Assembly (NCBI RefSeq): GCF_009604385.1
Contig: NZ_WEGJ01000005.1
Span: 285,931 to 349,930, forward strand
DNA: 64,000 bases
DNA from: Streptomyces smaragdinus
GTDB lineage: Bacteria > Actinomycetota > Actinomycetes > Streptomycetales > Streptomycetaceae
Reading direction: 5' to 3'
Position 1 is the first letter of the stretch. The number at the start of each line of letters is the position of its first letter. Below, one piece after another: positions 52,566 through 60,957 of this stretch. Under the pieces are notes generated by a model. That model was not told the origin of the DNA. It saw only the letters and a list, made by a program, of their open reading frames with translations, and did no database searches. The position numbers and the translations under genes are program-made.

Positions 52566-53105
52566 GTGCAGCTGGTAGTCGGGCGTATCGGCCGTGCCCA
52601 CGGCATCAAGGGCGAGGTCACCGTCGAGGTACGGACGGACGAGCCGGAGCTGAGGCTCGGCCCCGGCGCGGTCCTGGCCACCGATCCCGCCGCGGTGGGC
52701 CCGCTCACGATCGAGACCGGCCGCGTGCACAGCGGCCGGCTGATTCTGCGCTTCGAGGGCGTACGCGACCGCACGGGCGCCGAGGCCCTGCGCAACACCC
52801 TGCTGATCGCCGAGGTCGACCCGGACGAGGTGCCGGAGGACCCCGAGGAGTTCTACGACCACCAGCTGGCCGACCTCGACGTGGTCACCGTGGACGGCGC
52901 CGAGGTGGGCCGGATCGCGGAGATCGCCCATCTGCCGGGCCACGACCTGCTGATCGTACGGACGCCCGAGGGCGCCGAGGTCATGATCCCGTTCGTGGCC
53001 GAGATCGTCCCGGAGATCGATCTGGAGAAGCAGCGCATCGTGATCGACCCGCCGCCCGGTCTGCTGGCGGACACCGACGAGGCGGCGAAGGACTCCGGCG
53101 CGTGA
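52566..53105 (+). CDS. rimM: 16S rRNA maturation factor RimM
   Basis: The 179-residue protein has an N-terminal RimM barrel ([21 protein letters not shown]) and a C-terminal PRC barrel ([44 protein letters not shown]). It binds S19 and assists assembly of the 30S head. GTG 52566 has GAGGAA seven bases upstream. An earlier TTG (52509) lies inside the hairpin and is rejected. The stop overlaps trmD in GTGA. Confidence 0.96.
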   Translation: MQLVVGRIGRAHGIKGEVTVEVRTDEPELRLGPGAVLATDPAAVGPLTIETGRVHSGRLILRFEGVRDRTGAEALRNTLLIAEVDPDEVPEDPEEFYDHQLADLDVVTVDGAEVGRIAEIAHLPGHDLLIVRTPEGAEVMIPFVAEIVPEIDLEKQRIVIDPPPGLLADTDEAAKDSGA

Positions 53106-53935
53106 GGCTCGACGTCGTCACGATCTTCCCCGAGTACCTCGCCCCGCTGAACGTCTCCCTGGTCGGCAAGGCCGCCGCCCGCGGTCAGCTCGACGTACGC
53201 ATCCACGACCTGCGCTCCTGGACCCACGACCGGCACAACACCGTCGACGACACCCCGTACGGCGGCGGCCCCGGCATGGTGATGAAGCCGGAGCCGTGGG
53301 GCGAGGCGCTGGACGAGATCATCGCGTCCGGCGACGGCGACGCCCCCGTGATCGTCGTCCCCACCCCCAGCGGCCGCCCCTTCACCCAGGAGCTGGCCGT
53401 GGAGCTGTCCGCGAAGCCCTGGCTCGTCTTCACCCCCGCCCGCTACGAGGGCATCGACCGCCGCGTCATCGAGGAGTACGCCGACCGCTGCGACCTGCGC
53501 GAGGTGTCCGTCGGCGACTACGTGCTGGCCGGCGGGGAGGCCCCCGTACTGGTGATGGTCGAGGCCATCGCCCGGCTGCTGCCCGGCGTCCTCGGCAACG
53601 CCGCCTCCCACCAGGACGACTCCTTCGCCCCCGGCCCCATGGCGAACCTCCTCGAGGGCCCCGTCTACACCAAGCCCCCCGAGTGGCGCGGCCGGGGCAT
53701 CCCCGAGGTGCTGCTCAGCGGACACCACGGGAAGATCGCCCGGTGGCGCCGCGACGAGGCGTTCCGCCGGACGACGGCCAACCGGCCGGAGCTCATCGAG
53801 GGCGCCGACCCGGCCGCGTACGACAAGAAGGACCGGGAGATCCTCGTCGCCCTGGGCTGGGTCCGGGACGAGGACGGGGGCTGGCGGCCGGCCGGGAGCC
53901 GATTTGGGCGATCGCAGCAGGCCGTGGAAGAATAG
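53102..53935 (+). CDS. trmD: tRNA (guanine37-N1)-methyltransferase TrmD
   Basis: The 277-residue SPOUT methyltransferase prevents +1 frameshifting by modifying G37. It starts [13 protein letters not shown], has [20 protein letters not shown] and the deep trefoil knot SAM site [17 protein letters not shown]. The C-terminal helical tail is complete. GTG 53102 overlaps rimM by four bases. Confidence 0.98.
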   Translation: MRLDVVTIFPEYLAPLNVSLVGKAAARGQLDVRIHDLRSWTHDRHNTVDDTPYGGGPGMVMKPEPWGEALDEIIASGDGDAPVIVVPTPSGRPFTQELAVELSAKPWLVFTPARYEGIDRRVIEEYADRCDLREVSVGDYVLAGGEAPVLVMVEAIARLLPGVLGNAASHQDDSFAPGPMANLLEGPVYTKPPEWRGRGIPEVLLSGHHGKIARWRRDEAFRRTTANRPELIEGADPAAYDKKDREILVALGWVRDEDGGWRPAGSRFGRSQQAVEE

Positions 53936-53937
53936 TC

Positions 53938-54004
53938 CGGCTGCCCTCCGTCCGGCGTGCGCCCCTGCCACAGGGGGAACGACGCCCGTCCGACGCGGCA
54001 GCCG
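53938..54004 (+). ncRNA. Structured 5' leader candidate before rplS
   Basis: CGGCTGCC (53938-53945) pairs with GGCAGCCG (53997-54004), and inside it GGCGT/ACGCC (53954-53958, 53982-53986) and CCCCT/AGGGG (53962-53966, 53972-53976) form a nested stem. L19 autoregulatory leaders exist in other bacteria. That this is one is inference from position and folding by eye. Confidence 0.4.
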
Positions 54005-54094
54005 TGTCAGATCCACACACCCGCGCCGCGGTGACCACGCGGTGCGTCCACGTACCGCTGATGACCTGTGGCATCGGCGAAGAAAGCAGACATC

Positions 54095-54445
54095 ATGTCG
54101 CACCTTCTCGACAGCGTCGACGCAGCCTCCCTGCGCACCGACATCCCGCCGTTCCGCCCCGGCGACACGGTCAACGTCCACGTCCGCGTCATCGAGGGCA
54201 ACCGCTCCCGTGTGCAGCAGTTCAAGGGCGTCGTCATCCGCCGTCAGGGCTCCGGCGTGCGCGAGTCCTTCACGGTCCGCAAGGTCAGCTTCTCCGTGGG
54301 CGTCGAGCGGACGTTCCCGGTGCACACCCCGGTCGTCGAGAAGATCGAGCTCGTGACCCGCGGCGACGTCCGGCGCGCCAAGCTCTACTACCTGCGTGAG
54401 CTGCGCGGCAAGGCCGCGAAGATCAAGGAGAAGCGCGACAACTGA
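54095..54445 (+). CDS. rplS: 50S ribosomal protein L19
   Basis: The 116-residue protein [20 protein letters not shown].. is L19, at the interface of the two subunits. It contains [22 protein letters not shown], the family signature, and [16 protein letters not shown] at the end. ATG 54095 gives the standard length; in-frame codons from 54068 would add nine residues. Separated from trmD by 159 bases containing a folded leader. Confidence 0.98.
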   Translation: MSHLLDSVDAASLRTDIPPFRPGDTVNVHVRVIEGNRSRVQQFKGVVIRRQGSGVRESFTVRKVSFSVGVERTFPVHTPVVEKIELVTRGDVRRAKLYYLRELRGKAAKIKEKRDN

Positions 54446-54491
54446 GCCGGCGCGTCCACGGGGCGCAGACGGGCGGCTACGCTCGTCCCCG

Positions 54492-55226
54492 ATGGACACG
54501 CACGCACAGCTTTCGGAGCGCGACAGCCCTTCCTCCCCGTCCGAGGTCCTTTCGGACGCCGGCGAGGAGGAGCTGTCGCGCTCCTCGCGTTATGTCCGGC
54601 TGCTGCGGCCCGCCGCGGCGCTGACCGCCGTCTGCCTGGTGACGATATTGCTGGTCAGTACGTTCGTGGTGCAGCCCTTCCTGATTCCCAGCGGATCGAT
54701 GCAGGGGACGCTGCGGCCCGGCGACCGGGTGCTCGTGAACAAGCTGGCGTACTCCTTCGGCGGCGAGCCCAGGCGCGGTGACGTGATCGTCTTTGACGGT
54801 ACGGGATCGTTCGTCGAGGACACCGGCGGGAACAAGGTGCGGCGGCTGCTGCGCCAGGCGGCCTCGTCCGTGGGGCTGGCGGAGCCCGTCGAGACGGATT
54901 TCGTCAAGCGGGTCATCGGGGTCGGCGGCGACCGCGTGCGCTGCTGTGACCTCCAGGGGCGGCTGACGGTCAACAGCATGCCTCTTGACGAGGCCGGTTA
55001 CCTTTATCCGGGGGATACGCCGTCCCGCGTACCGTTTGACGTCGTGGTGCCGGAAGGGAGGCTCTGGGTCATGGGGGATCACCGGAGTGACTCCCGGGAT
55101 TCGCGCGATTATCTGGGTGCGCCCGGCGGCGGCACCGTGCCCGTGGACCGGGTGATCGGACGCGCCGACTGGATCGGCTGGCCGGCTGGACGCTGGGCGT
55201 CGATCGGGCGGCCGTCGTATGGGTAG
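54492..55226 (+). CDS. sipW: Type I signal peptidase (first of four)
   Basis: The 244-residue membrane serine protease removes signal peptides outside the membrane. TM1 lies near residues 41-60 (AAALTAVCLVTILLVSTFVV). PSGSM holds nucleophile Ser69 and DFVKRVIGVGGDRV the general base Lys139; MGDHRSDSRDSR is box E. There is no C-terminal membrane helix. ATG 54492. It overlaps the next gene by eight bases. The symbol follows the S. coelicolor sipW-X-Y-Z order after rplS. Confidence 0.94.
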   Translation: MDTHAQLSERDSPSSPSEVLSDAGEEELSRSSRYVRLLRPAAALTAVCLVTILLVSTFVVQPFLIPSGSMQGTLRPGDRVLVNKLAYSFGGEPRRGDVIVFDGTGSFVEDTGGNKVRRLLRQAASSVGLAEPVETDFVKRVIGVGGDRVRCCDLQGRLTVNSMPLDEAGYLYPGDTPSRVPFDVVVPEGRLWVMGDHRSDSRDSRDYLGAPGGGTVPVDRVIGRADWIGWPAGRWASIGRPSYG

Positions 55227-56262
55227 CCACGCCAGAGTCGACGTCGTGCCCGGCGGGCGGGTGGAGCGGCGGCTGCGGGAGAAGAAGATCAAACGCAAAC
55301 GGCGCCGCTCGGCGGTCCGCGAGGTGCCGATCATCATCGGGGTGGCGCTGGTCATCGCCCTGGTGATCAAGACCTTCGTGCTGCAGGCCTTCGTGATCCC
55401 GTCCGGGTCCATGGAGCAGACCATCAAGATCGGCGACCGGGTCGTCGTGAACAAGTTCTCGCCCTGGTTCGGCGCGAAGCCGGAGCGCGGCGACGTGGTC
55501 GTCTTCAAGGACCCCGGCGGCTGGCTGCAGGGCGACACCACCTTCCGGGAGAACGACGACCCCCCGGTCGTCAAGCAGGGCAAGGAGTTCCTCACCTGGA
55601 TCGGCCTGCTGCCCTCCGACCGGGACCAGGACCTGATCAAGCGGGTCGTGGGCGTGGGCGGCGACCGGGTGGTGTGCTGCGACAAGCAGGGGCGGATCAC
55701 GGTCAACGGGGCGCCGATCGTGGAGCCCTATCTGTATCCCGGCGACGTTCCGTCGACCGAGCCGTTCGACGTACGGGTGCCGGAGGGACGGATCTTCGTC
55801 CTGGGGGACCACCGGTCGAACTCGGCGGACTCGCGGGCGCACGGCGGGAAGAGCCCGCAGGACGGCCCGTACTACGGCACCGTCCCCGAGGATCATGTGG
55901 TGGGCAAGGCCTGGGCCATCGCCTGGCCGTTCGGCCACTGGCGGCGGCTCGAGGATCCGGACACCTACGCGTCGGTTCCCGAACCGGAGCCGGGGGACAC
56001 TAGTGTGTCCTCGGCACAGATCGGTTCGCTCGTCGACGGCGTGGACAGCCCCCCGGCAGACGGTTCGCAAGTAATCGGCCCTCTCCCGACTCCTGCGGAA
56101 CTCCCGCTCGTTATGGGATTGGTGGGCCTGCACCGGATCGGGTACAGGCGGCGCGACCATGGACGGCGACAGTTGAGGAGTGGATGTGGGGGACGTGGCA
56201 GTCGGCGCACGCTCCGGGCAGGACGACGAGTTCGACGAGCGCCCGCCGGCGCCCGTCGCTGA
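55219..56262 (+). CDS. sipX: Type I signal peptidase (second of four)
   Basis: The 347-residue enzyme has a basic N-terminus (REKKIKRKRRR), TM1 near 36-50, nucleophile Ser64 in PSGSM, Lys141 in LIKRVVGVGGDRV, and box E GDHRSNSADSR. A longer C-terminal region has a weak hydrophobic stretch (ELPLVMGLVGL) and a basic end that overlaps sipY by 77 bases. That long overlap suggests the last 25 residues may carry little constraint. ATG 55219. Confidence 0.93.
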   Translation: MGSHARVDVVPGGRVERRLREKKIKRKRRRSAVREVPIIIGVALVIALVIKTFVLQAFVIPSGSMEQTIKIGDRVVVNKFSPWFGAKPERGDVVVFKDPGGWLQGDTTFRENDDPPVVKQGKEFLTWIGLLPSDRDQDLIKRVVGVGGDRVVCCDKQGRITVNGAPIVEPYLYPGDVPSTEPFDVRVPEGRIFVLGDHRSNSADSRAHGGKSPQDGPYYGTVPEDHVVGKAWAIAWPFGHWRRLEDPDTYASVPEPEPGDTSVSSAQIGSLVDGVDSPPADGSQVIGPLPTPAELPLVMGLVGLHRIGYRRRDHGRRQLRSGCGGRGSRRTLRAGRRVRRAPAGARR

Positions 56263-57154
56263 CGGCGCCGGCCCGGACCCGGACGTGAGCGAACCCGACG
56301 ACCCGGCGGGCCACGGCCCCGGTGGATCCGGCCCGGACGACGACGTGGACGAGCCCGACGACGAGACGCCCGCGGCGCGGCAGCACCGGTCCTTCTGGAA
56401 GGAGCTGCCGATCCTCATCGGCATCGCCCTGGTGCTGGCGCTGCTGATCAAGACGTTCCTGCTGCAGGCGTTCTCGATCCCGTCGGACTCGATGCAGAAC
56501 ACCCTCCAGCGGGGCGACCGGATCCTGGTCGACAAGCTGACCCCGTGGTTCGGCTCCGAGCCGGAGCGCGGCGAGGTCGTCGTCTTCCACGACCCGGGCG
56601 ACTGGCTGCCGGACGCCGAGGCCCCCGAGCCGGGTCCGGTGCAGCGGGTCCTCGGCTTCATCGGCCTGTACGCGGAGGGCCAGGACCTGGTCAAGCGCGT
56701 CATCGCGGTGGGCGGTGACACCGTCGAGTGCCACGGCGACGGCCCGGTGAAGGTCAACGGGGTCGCGCTGGACGAGTCGGACTACGTGACGTTCCCCGGC
56801 ACCACGCCGTGCAAGGACAAGAACTTCGGTCCGCTGAAGGTGCCCGAGGGCAAGATCTGGGTGATGGGCGACCACCGCAACGACTCGCTGGACTCCCGCT
56901 GGCACATGGAGCAGCCGGGCGGCGGTTTCGTCGACAACGACGAGGTCGTGGGCCGTGCGGTCGTCCGCGCCTGGCCGATCTCCCGCTGGGGCACGCTGCC
57001 GATCCCGGACACGTACGACCAGCCCGGCATCGGCGACCAGGTGGCCGACAAGGCGCTGGGCGCCGCCCCGGCCGGCCTGGGGCTGCTCGGCGCGGTTCCG
57101 CTGGTCCTCGTCCGGCGGCGCCGGCTGATCCGGCGGGCGGGGCTCGACGGCTGA
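56186..57154 (+). CDS. sipY: Type I signal peptidase (third of four), SDSM active site
   Basis: The 322-residue enzyme begins with an acidic disordered region of about 65 residues. TM1 is near 74-92, and active-site sequence PSDSM holds Ser102 where SipW and SipX have SGSM; Lys170 lies in LVKRVIAVGGD. Box E is MGDHRNDSLDSR. A second hydrophobic segment near residues 289-308 makes it double-spanning, ending in the basic VRRRRLIRRAG. GTG 56186 has AGGAG five bases upstream; GTG 56180 overlaps that site. A hairpin ends the transcript. Confidence 0.93.
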   Translation: MGDVAVGARSGQDDEFDERPPAPVADGAGPDPDVSEPDDPAGHGPGGSGPDDDVDEPDDETPAARQHRSFWKELPILIGIALVLALLIKTFLLQAFSIPSDSMQNTLQRGDRILVDKLTPWFGSEPERGEVVVFHDPGDWLPDAEAPEPGPVQRVLGFIGLYAEGQDLVKRVIAVGGDTVECHGDGPVKVNGVALDESDYVTFPGTTPCKDKNFGPLKVPEGKIWVMGDHRNDSLDSRWHMEQPGGGFVDNDEVVGRAVVRAWPISRWGTLPIPDTYDQPGIGDQVADKALGAAPAGLGLLGAVPLVLVRRRRLIRRAGLDG

Positions 57155-57171
57155 CGGCCTCTGGTGTGTGA

Positions 57172-57206
57172 CGTCACGGCCCGGTGATCCTCACCGGGCC
57201 GTGACG
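57172..57206 (+). terminator. Terminator between sipY and sipZ
   Basis: Sixteen-base arms (57172-57187, 57191-57206) match perfectly around TCC and are followed by CTGTGTTTT. This splits the four signal peptidase genes into sipWXY and sipZ units. Confidence 0.88.
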
Positions 57207-57307
57207 CTGTGTTTTCCCGGGGGACCACCCCCGGACCACCGGCCGGGACGGGTTCCCGGACCCGGCGCGGATACCTTGCGGCAAACCTGTGAAGTAATGT
57301 GCCGCGC

Positions 57308-58018
57308 ATGGTACGAGGATCAGCCGGCCGCAGGGCCGCGAACGTGGTGTCGAACGTGGCCGTCGCGCTGGGCTGTGTGCTGTTCCTGGGCGGTTTCGCC
57401 TGGGCGGCGGTCCTCTACCAGCCGTACACCGTGCCCACGGACTCGATGTCCCCGACGGTCGTGGGCGGCCAGAAGGTGCTGGCCGAGCGGATATCCGCCG
57501 ACGAGGTCCGGCGCGGTGACGTCGTGGTCTTCCAGGACGCCACGTGGGGCACCGCTCCCGAGGTCAAGCGGATCGTCGGCCTCGGCGGCGACGAGGTGCG
57601 CTGCTGCGACGCCGAGGGCCGGCTGACGGTCAACGGGAAGCCCGTCGAGGAGCCGTATCTGGACGGCGGGGTGATGACGACGGAGCAGCACTTCTCCACC
57701 AGGGTGGAGAAGGGGAGGCTCTTCCTGCTGGGTGACAACCGCGGGATCTCGATCGACTCGGCGGACCGGCTGACCGAACAGGCGCAGGGCTCCGTCCCGG
57801 TCTCCGCGGTGAAGGGGCGGGTGGACGCCACCGCGTGGCCGCTGGGCGGGGCGGGGATGCTGCCGCGGCCGTCGGGCTTCGCGGAGCTGCCGGGCGGGGT
57901 GTCCTCGCCGGGACCGCTGGAGCCCCTGGTGTGGGCGATCATGGCGGGGGCGCTGCTGATCCTGGCGGGAGCGGCGTACGGGCCGGTGGCGCGGAAGGTG
58001 GGGGGCAGTCGTGGCTGA
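57308..58018 (+). CDS. sipZ: Type I signal peptidase (fourth of four)
   Basis: The 236-residue enzyme has TM1 near 17-37, PTDSM with Ser46, EVKRIVGLGGDEV with Lys87, box E GDNRGISIDSA (divergent), and a C-terminal TM near 205-225 (LVWAIMAGALLILAGAAY). It is the most divergent of the four. ATG 57308 or GTG 57299 can start it; GAAG before GTG 57299 is weak, so the choice is uncertain. Its stop overlaps the NUDIX gene by eight bases. Confidence 0.92.
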   Translation: MVRGSAGRRAANVVSNVAVALGCVLFLGGFAWAAVLYQPYTVPTDSMSPTVVGGQKVLAERISADEVRRGDVVVFQDATWGTAPEVKRIVGLGGDEVRCCDAEGRLTVNGKPVEEPYLDGGVMTTEQHFSTRVEKGRLFLLGDNRGISIDSADRLTEQAQGSVPVSAVKGRVDATAWPLGGAGMLPRPSGFAELPGGVSSPGPLEPLVWAIMAGALLILAGAAYGPVARKVGGSRG

Positions 58019-58520
58019 GGCGGTGGAGCGGCAGGTCGCGCGGGTGGTGCTGCTGGACCCGGAGGACCGGATCCTGCTGATGCAGGGGTACGAGCCGGCC
58101 GACCCGTCCGTGCGCTGGTGGTACACCCCCGGCGGCGGACTCGAGGGCGCGGAGACCCGGGAGGAGGCCGCGCTGCGGGAGCTGGCCGAGGAGACCGGGA
58201 TTGCCGCCTCGGAGGTGAGCCTGGGGCCGGTGCTGTGGCAGCGGCGGTGCTCCTTCCCGTTCGACGGCCGGCGGTGGCAGCAGGACGAGTGGTACTACCT
58301 GGCCCGCGCCGGCAGCCCGGGAGCGTCCCTGACCACGTCCACGGACGGCTGGACCGAGCTGGAGCGGCGCAGCGTGACGGGACTGCGGTGGTGGACTTCC
58401 GCGGAACTGTCCGCCACGCGTGAGACCGTGTACCCGACCACACTCGCGGAACTGCTGGGGCGGCTGATCGACGAGGGACCACCGAGTCGTCCGGTCCGCC
58501 TCGTTTCCGAGCGGGTCTGA
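58011..58520 (+). CDS. NUDIX hydrolase
   Basis: The 169-residue protein has a complete Nudix box, GGLEGAETREEAALRELAEE followed by TGI, at about residues 43-65 (pattern Gx5Ex7REUxEExGU). Such enzymes hydrolyse a nucleoside diphosphate linked to another group; the substrate (oxidised nucleotides, ADP-ribose or others) cannot be told. GTG 58011 overlaps the sipZ stop, so the two are coupled. Confidence 0.92.
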   Translation: MAEAVERQVARVVLLDPEDRILLMQGYEPADPSVRWWYTPGGGLEGAETREEAALRELAEETGIAASEVSLGPVLWQRRCSFPFDGRRWQQDEWYYLARAGSPGASLTTSTDGWTELERRSVTGLRWWTSAELSATRETVYPTTLAELLGRLIDEGPPSRPVRLVSERV

Positions 58521-58557
58521 CGCACAATGGGGTGACGACGGCGGAAGGGGACGCGCC

Positions 58558-58878
58558 ATGAGCGCCGAGGACCTCGAGAAGTACGAGACCGAGATGGAGC
58601 TGAAGCTCTACCGGGAGTACCGCGATGTCGTCGGTCTGTTCAAATACGTGATCGAGACCGAGCGCCGTTTCTATCTCACCAACGACTACGAGATGCAGGT
58701 GCACTCGGTCCAGGGTGAGGTGTTCTTCGAGGTCTCGATGGCGGACGCCTGGGTGTGGGACATGTACCGGCCGGCGCGGTTCGTCAAGCAGGTGCGGGTG
58801 CTGACGTTCAAGGACGTGAACATCGAGGAGCTGAACAAGTCGGATCTGGAGCTGCCGTCCGACGAGCTCGGCAGCTAG
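58558..58878 (+). CDS. DUF2469 family protein
   Basis: The 106-residue cytoplasmic protein (MSAEDLEKYETEMELKLYRE.., ETERRFYLTNDYEM, FFEVSMADAWVWDMYRPARF) belongs to an actinobacterial family without assigned function. It is acidic, lacks cysteine and membrane segments, and consistently lies between the signal peptidase cluster and yraN. ATG 58558 follows GGAAGGGG. Confidence 0.93.
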   Translation: MSAEDLEKYETEMELKLYREYRDVVGLFKYVIETERRFYLTNDYEMQVHSVQGEVFFEVSMADAWVWDMYRPARFVKQVRVLTFKDVNIEELNKSDLELPSDELGS

Positions 58879-58892
58879 TCCTGTTTTCCCCC

Positions 58893-58924
58893 TGTGGACA
58901 ACTCGGTCACCCGGGTTGTCCACC
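58893..58924. promoter_or_regulatory. Inverted pair of DnaA-box-like sequences
   Basis: TGTGGACAA (58893-58901) is the complement of a perfect Streptomyces DnaA box TTGTCCACA, and TTGTCCACC (58916-58924) is a one-mismatch box facing the other way. They lie in the gap before yraN. Confidence 0.5.
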
Positions 58925-58978
58925 AAGATCCAAAACTTGCGGATTGTCCGGGCATCGTGATGTCCGGAGGTGATCCGC

Positions 58979-59341
58979 GTGACGAACGCGAAACAGGCAA
59001 TGGGGCGCTACGGCGAGCGCCTTGCGGAGCGCACGCTCGCGGCGGCGGGCATGACGGTCCTCGCCCGGAACTGGCGCTGCCGTGAGGGCGAGATCGACCT
59101 GGTGGCCCTGGACGACGACGCCCTGGTGATCTGTGAGGTCAAGACCCGCTCGGGTCACGGCTTCCAGCACCCCATGGAGGCCGTGACCCGGGAGAAGGCC
59201 GCCCGGCTGAGACATCTGGCCGAGGAGTGGCTGCGCCGGCACGGCGGCCCGCCGACGGGCGGGGTCCGTATCGATCTCGTCGGGGTGGTGCTGCCCGACC
59301 GGGGCGCCGCCCGGATCGAGCATGTGCGGGGTGTGGCCTGA
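58979..59341 (+). CDS. yraN: YraN family nuclease-like protein
   Basis: The 120-residue UPF0102 protein has a PD-(D/E)XK-like core: [24 protein letters not shown] (Asp, Glu-x-Lys), after [16 protein letters not shown]. The function is unproven; it is linked to DNA uptake or repair by its neighbours YifB and DprA. GTG 58979 has GGAGG eight bases upstream; GTG 58970 overlaps the site. Its stop overlaps the YifB ATG by one base. Confidence 0.94.
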   Translation: MTNAKQAMGRYGERLAERTLAAAGMTVLARNWRCREGEIDLVALDDDALVICEVKTRSGHGFQHPMEAVTREKAARLRHLAEEWLRRHGGPPTGGVRIDLVGVVLPDRGAARIEHVRGVA

Positions 59342-60954
59342 TGGGTTTCGCGCGTACGTGCTGTGTCACCCTCGTCGGCGTCGAGGGCGTGGTGGTCGAG
59401 GTGCAGGCCGATCTGGAGCCGGGCGTCGCGGCGTTCTCCCTGGTCGGCCTGCCGGACCGCAGCCTCGCCGAGAGCCGCGACCGGGTCCGGGCCGCGGTGG
59501 TGAACTCGGGCGTGACCTGGCCGCAGAAGAAGCTCACGGTGGGGCTGAGTCCGGCGTCCGTCCCCAAGGGCGGCTCGGGCTTCGATCTCGCCATTGCGTG
59601 TTCGGTGCTCGGTGCGGCGGAGCGCATCGCCCCGCCGCAGCTGGCCGATCTCGTCATGCTCGGCGAGCTGGGTCTGGACGGCCGGGTGCGGGCGGTGCGG
59701 GGTGTGCTGCCGGCGGTGCTGGCGGCGGCGGACGCCGGGTTCAAGCATGTGGTGGTCCCGGAGCGGACGGCCGCGGAGGCGGCGCTGGTGCCGGGGATGT
59801 CGGTGCTCGGCATCCGCAGCCTGCGCCAGCTGATCGCCCTGCTGAACGGCGAGGTCCCGCCGGAGGAGGAGCGTGACGAGGCGGCGGAGGCCCGCCCCGA
59901 TCCGCTGCTCGCCGGCCTCTCGATCCCCGGGGCGGGCCTGGGCACGGGGGTGGCGGACGGCTCCCCGCCGCCGGACCTGGCGGACGTGGCGGGCCAGCAC
60001 ATGGCGCGGACGGCGCTGGAGGTCGCGGCGGCCGGGCGGCACCACCTCTTCCTGAAGGGGCCGCCCGGAGCGGGCAAAACGATGCTCGCCGAGCGGCTGC
60101 CCGGGCTGCTGCCGCCGCTCACGCAGAAGGATTCGCTGGAGGTGACGGCCGTCCACTCGGTGGCCGGCACGCTGCCGCCGGGCCGGCCGATGCTCTCCCG
60201 GCCGCCGTACTGCGCGCCCCATCACTCCGCGTCCATGCCGTCGATCGTCGGCGGCGGGGTGGGGCTGCCCCGGCCGGGGGCGGTCTCGCTGGCGCACAGA
60301 GGGGTGCTTTTTCTGGACGAAGCGGCGGAGTTCCGGCCTCAGGTGCTGGACGCCATGCGGCAGCCGCTCGAGTCCGGGTACGTGGTCGTGGCGCGGGCCG
60401 CCGGGATGATGAGCATGCCGGCGCGGTTTCTGCTGGTGCTGGCGGCCAACCCGTGTCCGTGCGGGCGTTACGGCAGCACGGGCGGTGATCCGTGCGACTG
60501 CCGGCCGGAGATCGTCCGGCGGTACCGGGCGCGGCTCTCCGGGCCGCTGATGGACCGGGTCGATCTGCGGATCACGGTCGCGCCGGTGGGGCGGCCGGAG
60601 CTGACCGGCGCCGGTCCGGGGGGTGAGTCCACGGAGTCCGTGGCGGCGCGGGTGCTGGCGGCGCGGGAGCGGGCCCGGGCCCGGCTGGCGGAGACGCCGT
60701 GGCGGACGAACGGGGAGGTGCCCGGGTACGAGCTGCGGACGCGGTGGCCTCCGGCGCCGGGGGCGATGTACGAGGCGGAGACGGACATGGAGCGGGGGCT
60801 GCTCACGGCGCGGGGGCTGGACCGGGTGCTGCGGGTGGCCTGGTCGGTGGCGGATCTGGCGGGGCACGACCGGCCCACGGCGCAGGACGTCAACTTCGCG
60901 CTGGAGATGCGCACGGGGGTGCCCCGCGGGGTGACCTTTCCGGTACGGGGGTGA
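59341..60954 (+). CDS. YifB/ComM-type Mg chelatase-like AAA ATPase
   Basis: The 537-residue protein has an N-terminal Lon-like domain (TLVGVEGVVVEVQADLEPG, FSLVGLPDRSLAESRDR), Walker A GPPGAGKTMLAERLPG near residues 240-255, GVLFLDEAAEF (Walker B) and C-terminal YifB region NPCPCGRYG. ComM, the Gram-negative relative, drives branch migration in natural transformation. ATG 59341. It is between yraN and dprA with almost no spacing. Confidence 0.94.
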   Translation: MGFARTCCVTLVGVEGVVVEVQADLEPGVAAFSLVGLPDRSLAESRDRVRAAVVNSGVTWPQKKLTVGLSPASVPKGGSGFDLAIACSVLGAAERIAPPQLADLVMLGELGLDGRVRAVRGVLPAVLAAADAGFKHVVVPERTAAEAALVPGMSVLGIRSLRQLIALLNGEVPPEEERDEAAEARPDPLLAGLSIPGAGLGTGVADGSPPPDLADVAGQHMARTALEVAAAGRHHLFLKGPPGAGKTMLAERLPGLLPPLTQKDSLEVTAVHSVAGTLPPGRPMLSRPPYCAPHHSASMPSIVGGGVGLPRPGAVSLAHRGVLFLDEAAEFRPQVLDAMRQPLESGYVVVARAAGMMSMPARFLLVLAANPCPCGRYGSTGGDPCDCRPEIVRRYRARLSGPLMDRVDLRITVAPVGRPELTGAGPGGESTESVAARVLAARERARARLAETPWRTNGEVPGYELRTRWPPAPGAMYEAETDMERGLLTARGLDRVLRVAWSVADLAGHDRPTAQDVNFALEMRTGVPRGVTFPVRG

Positions 60955-60957
60955 GGG

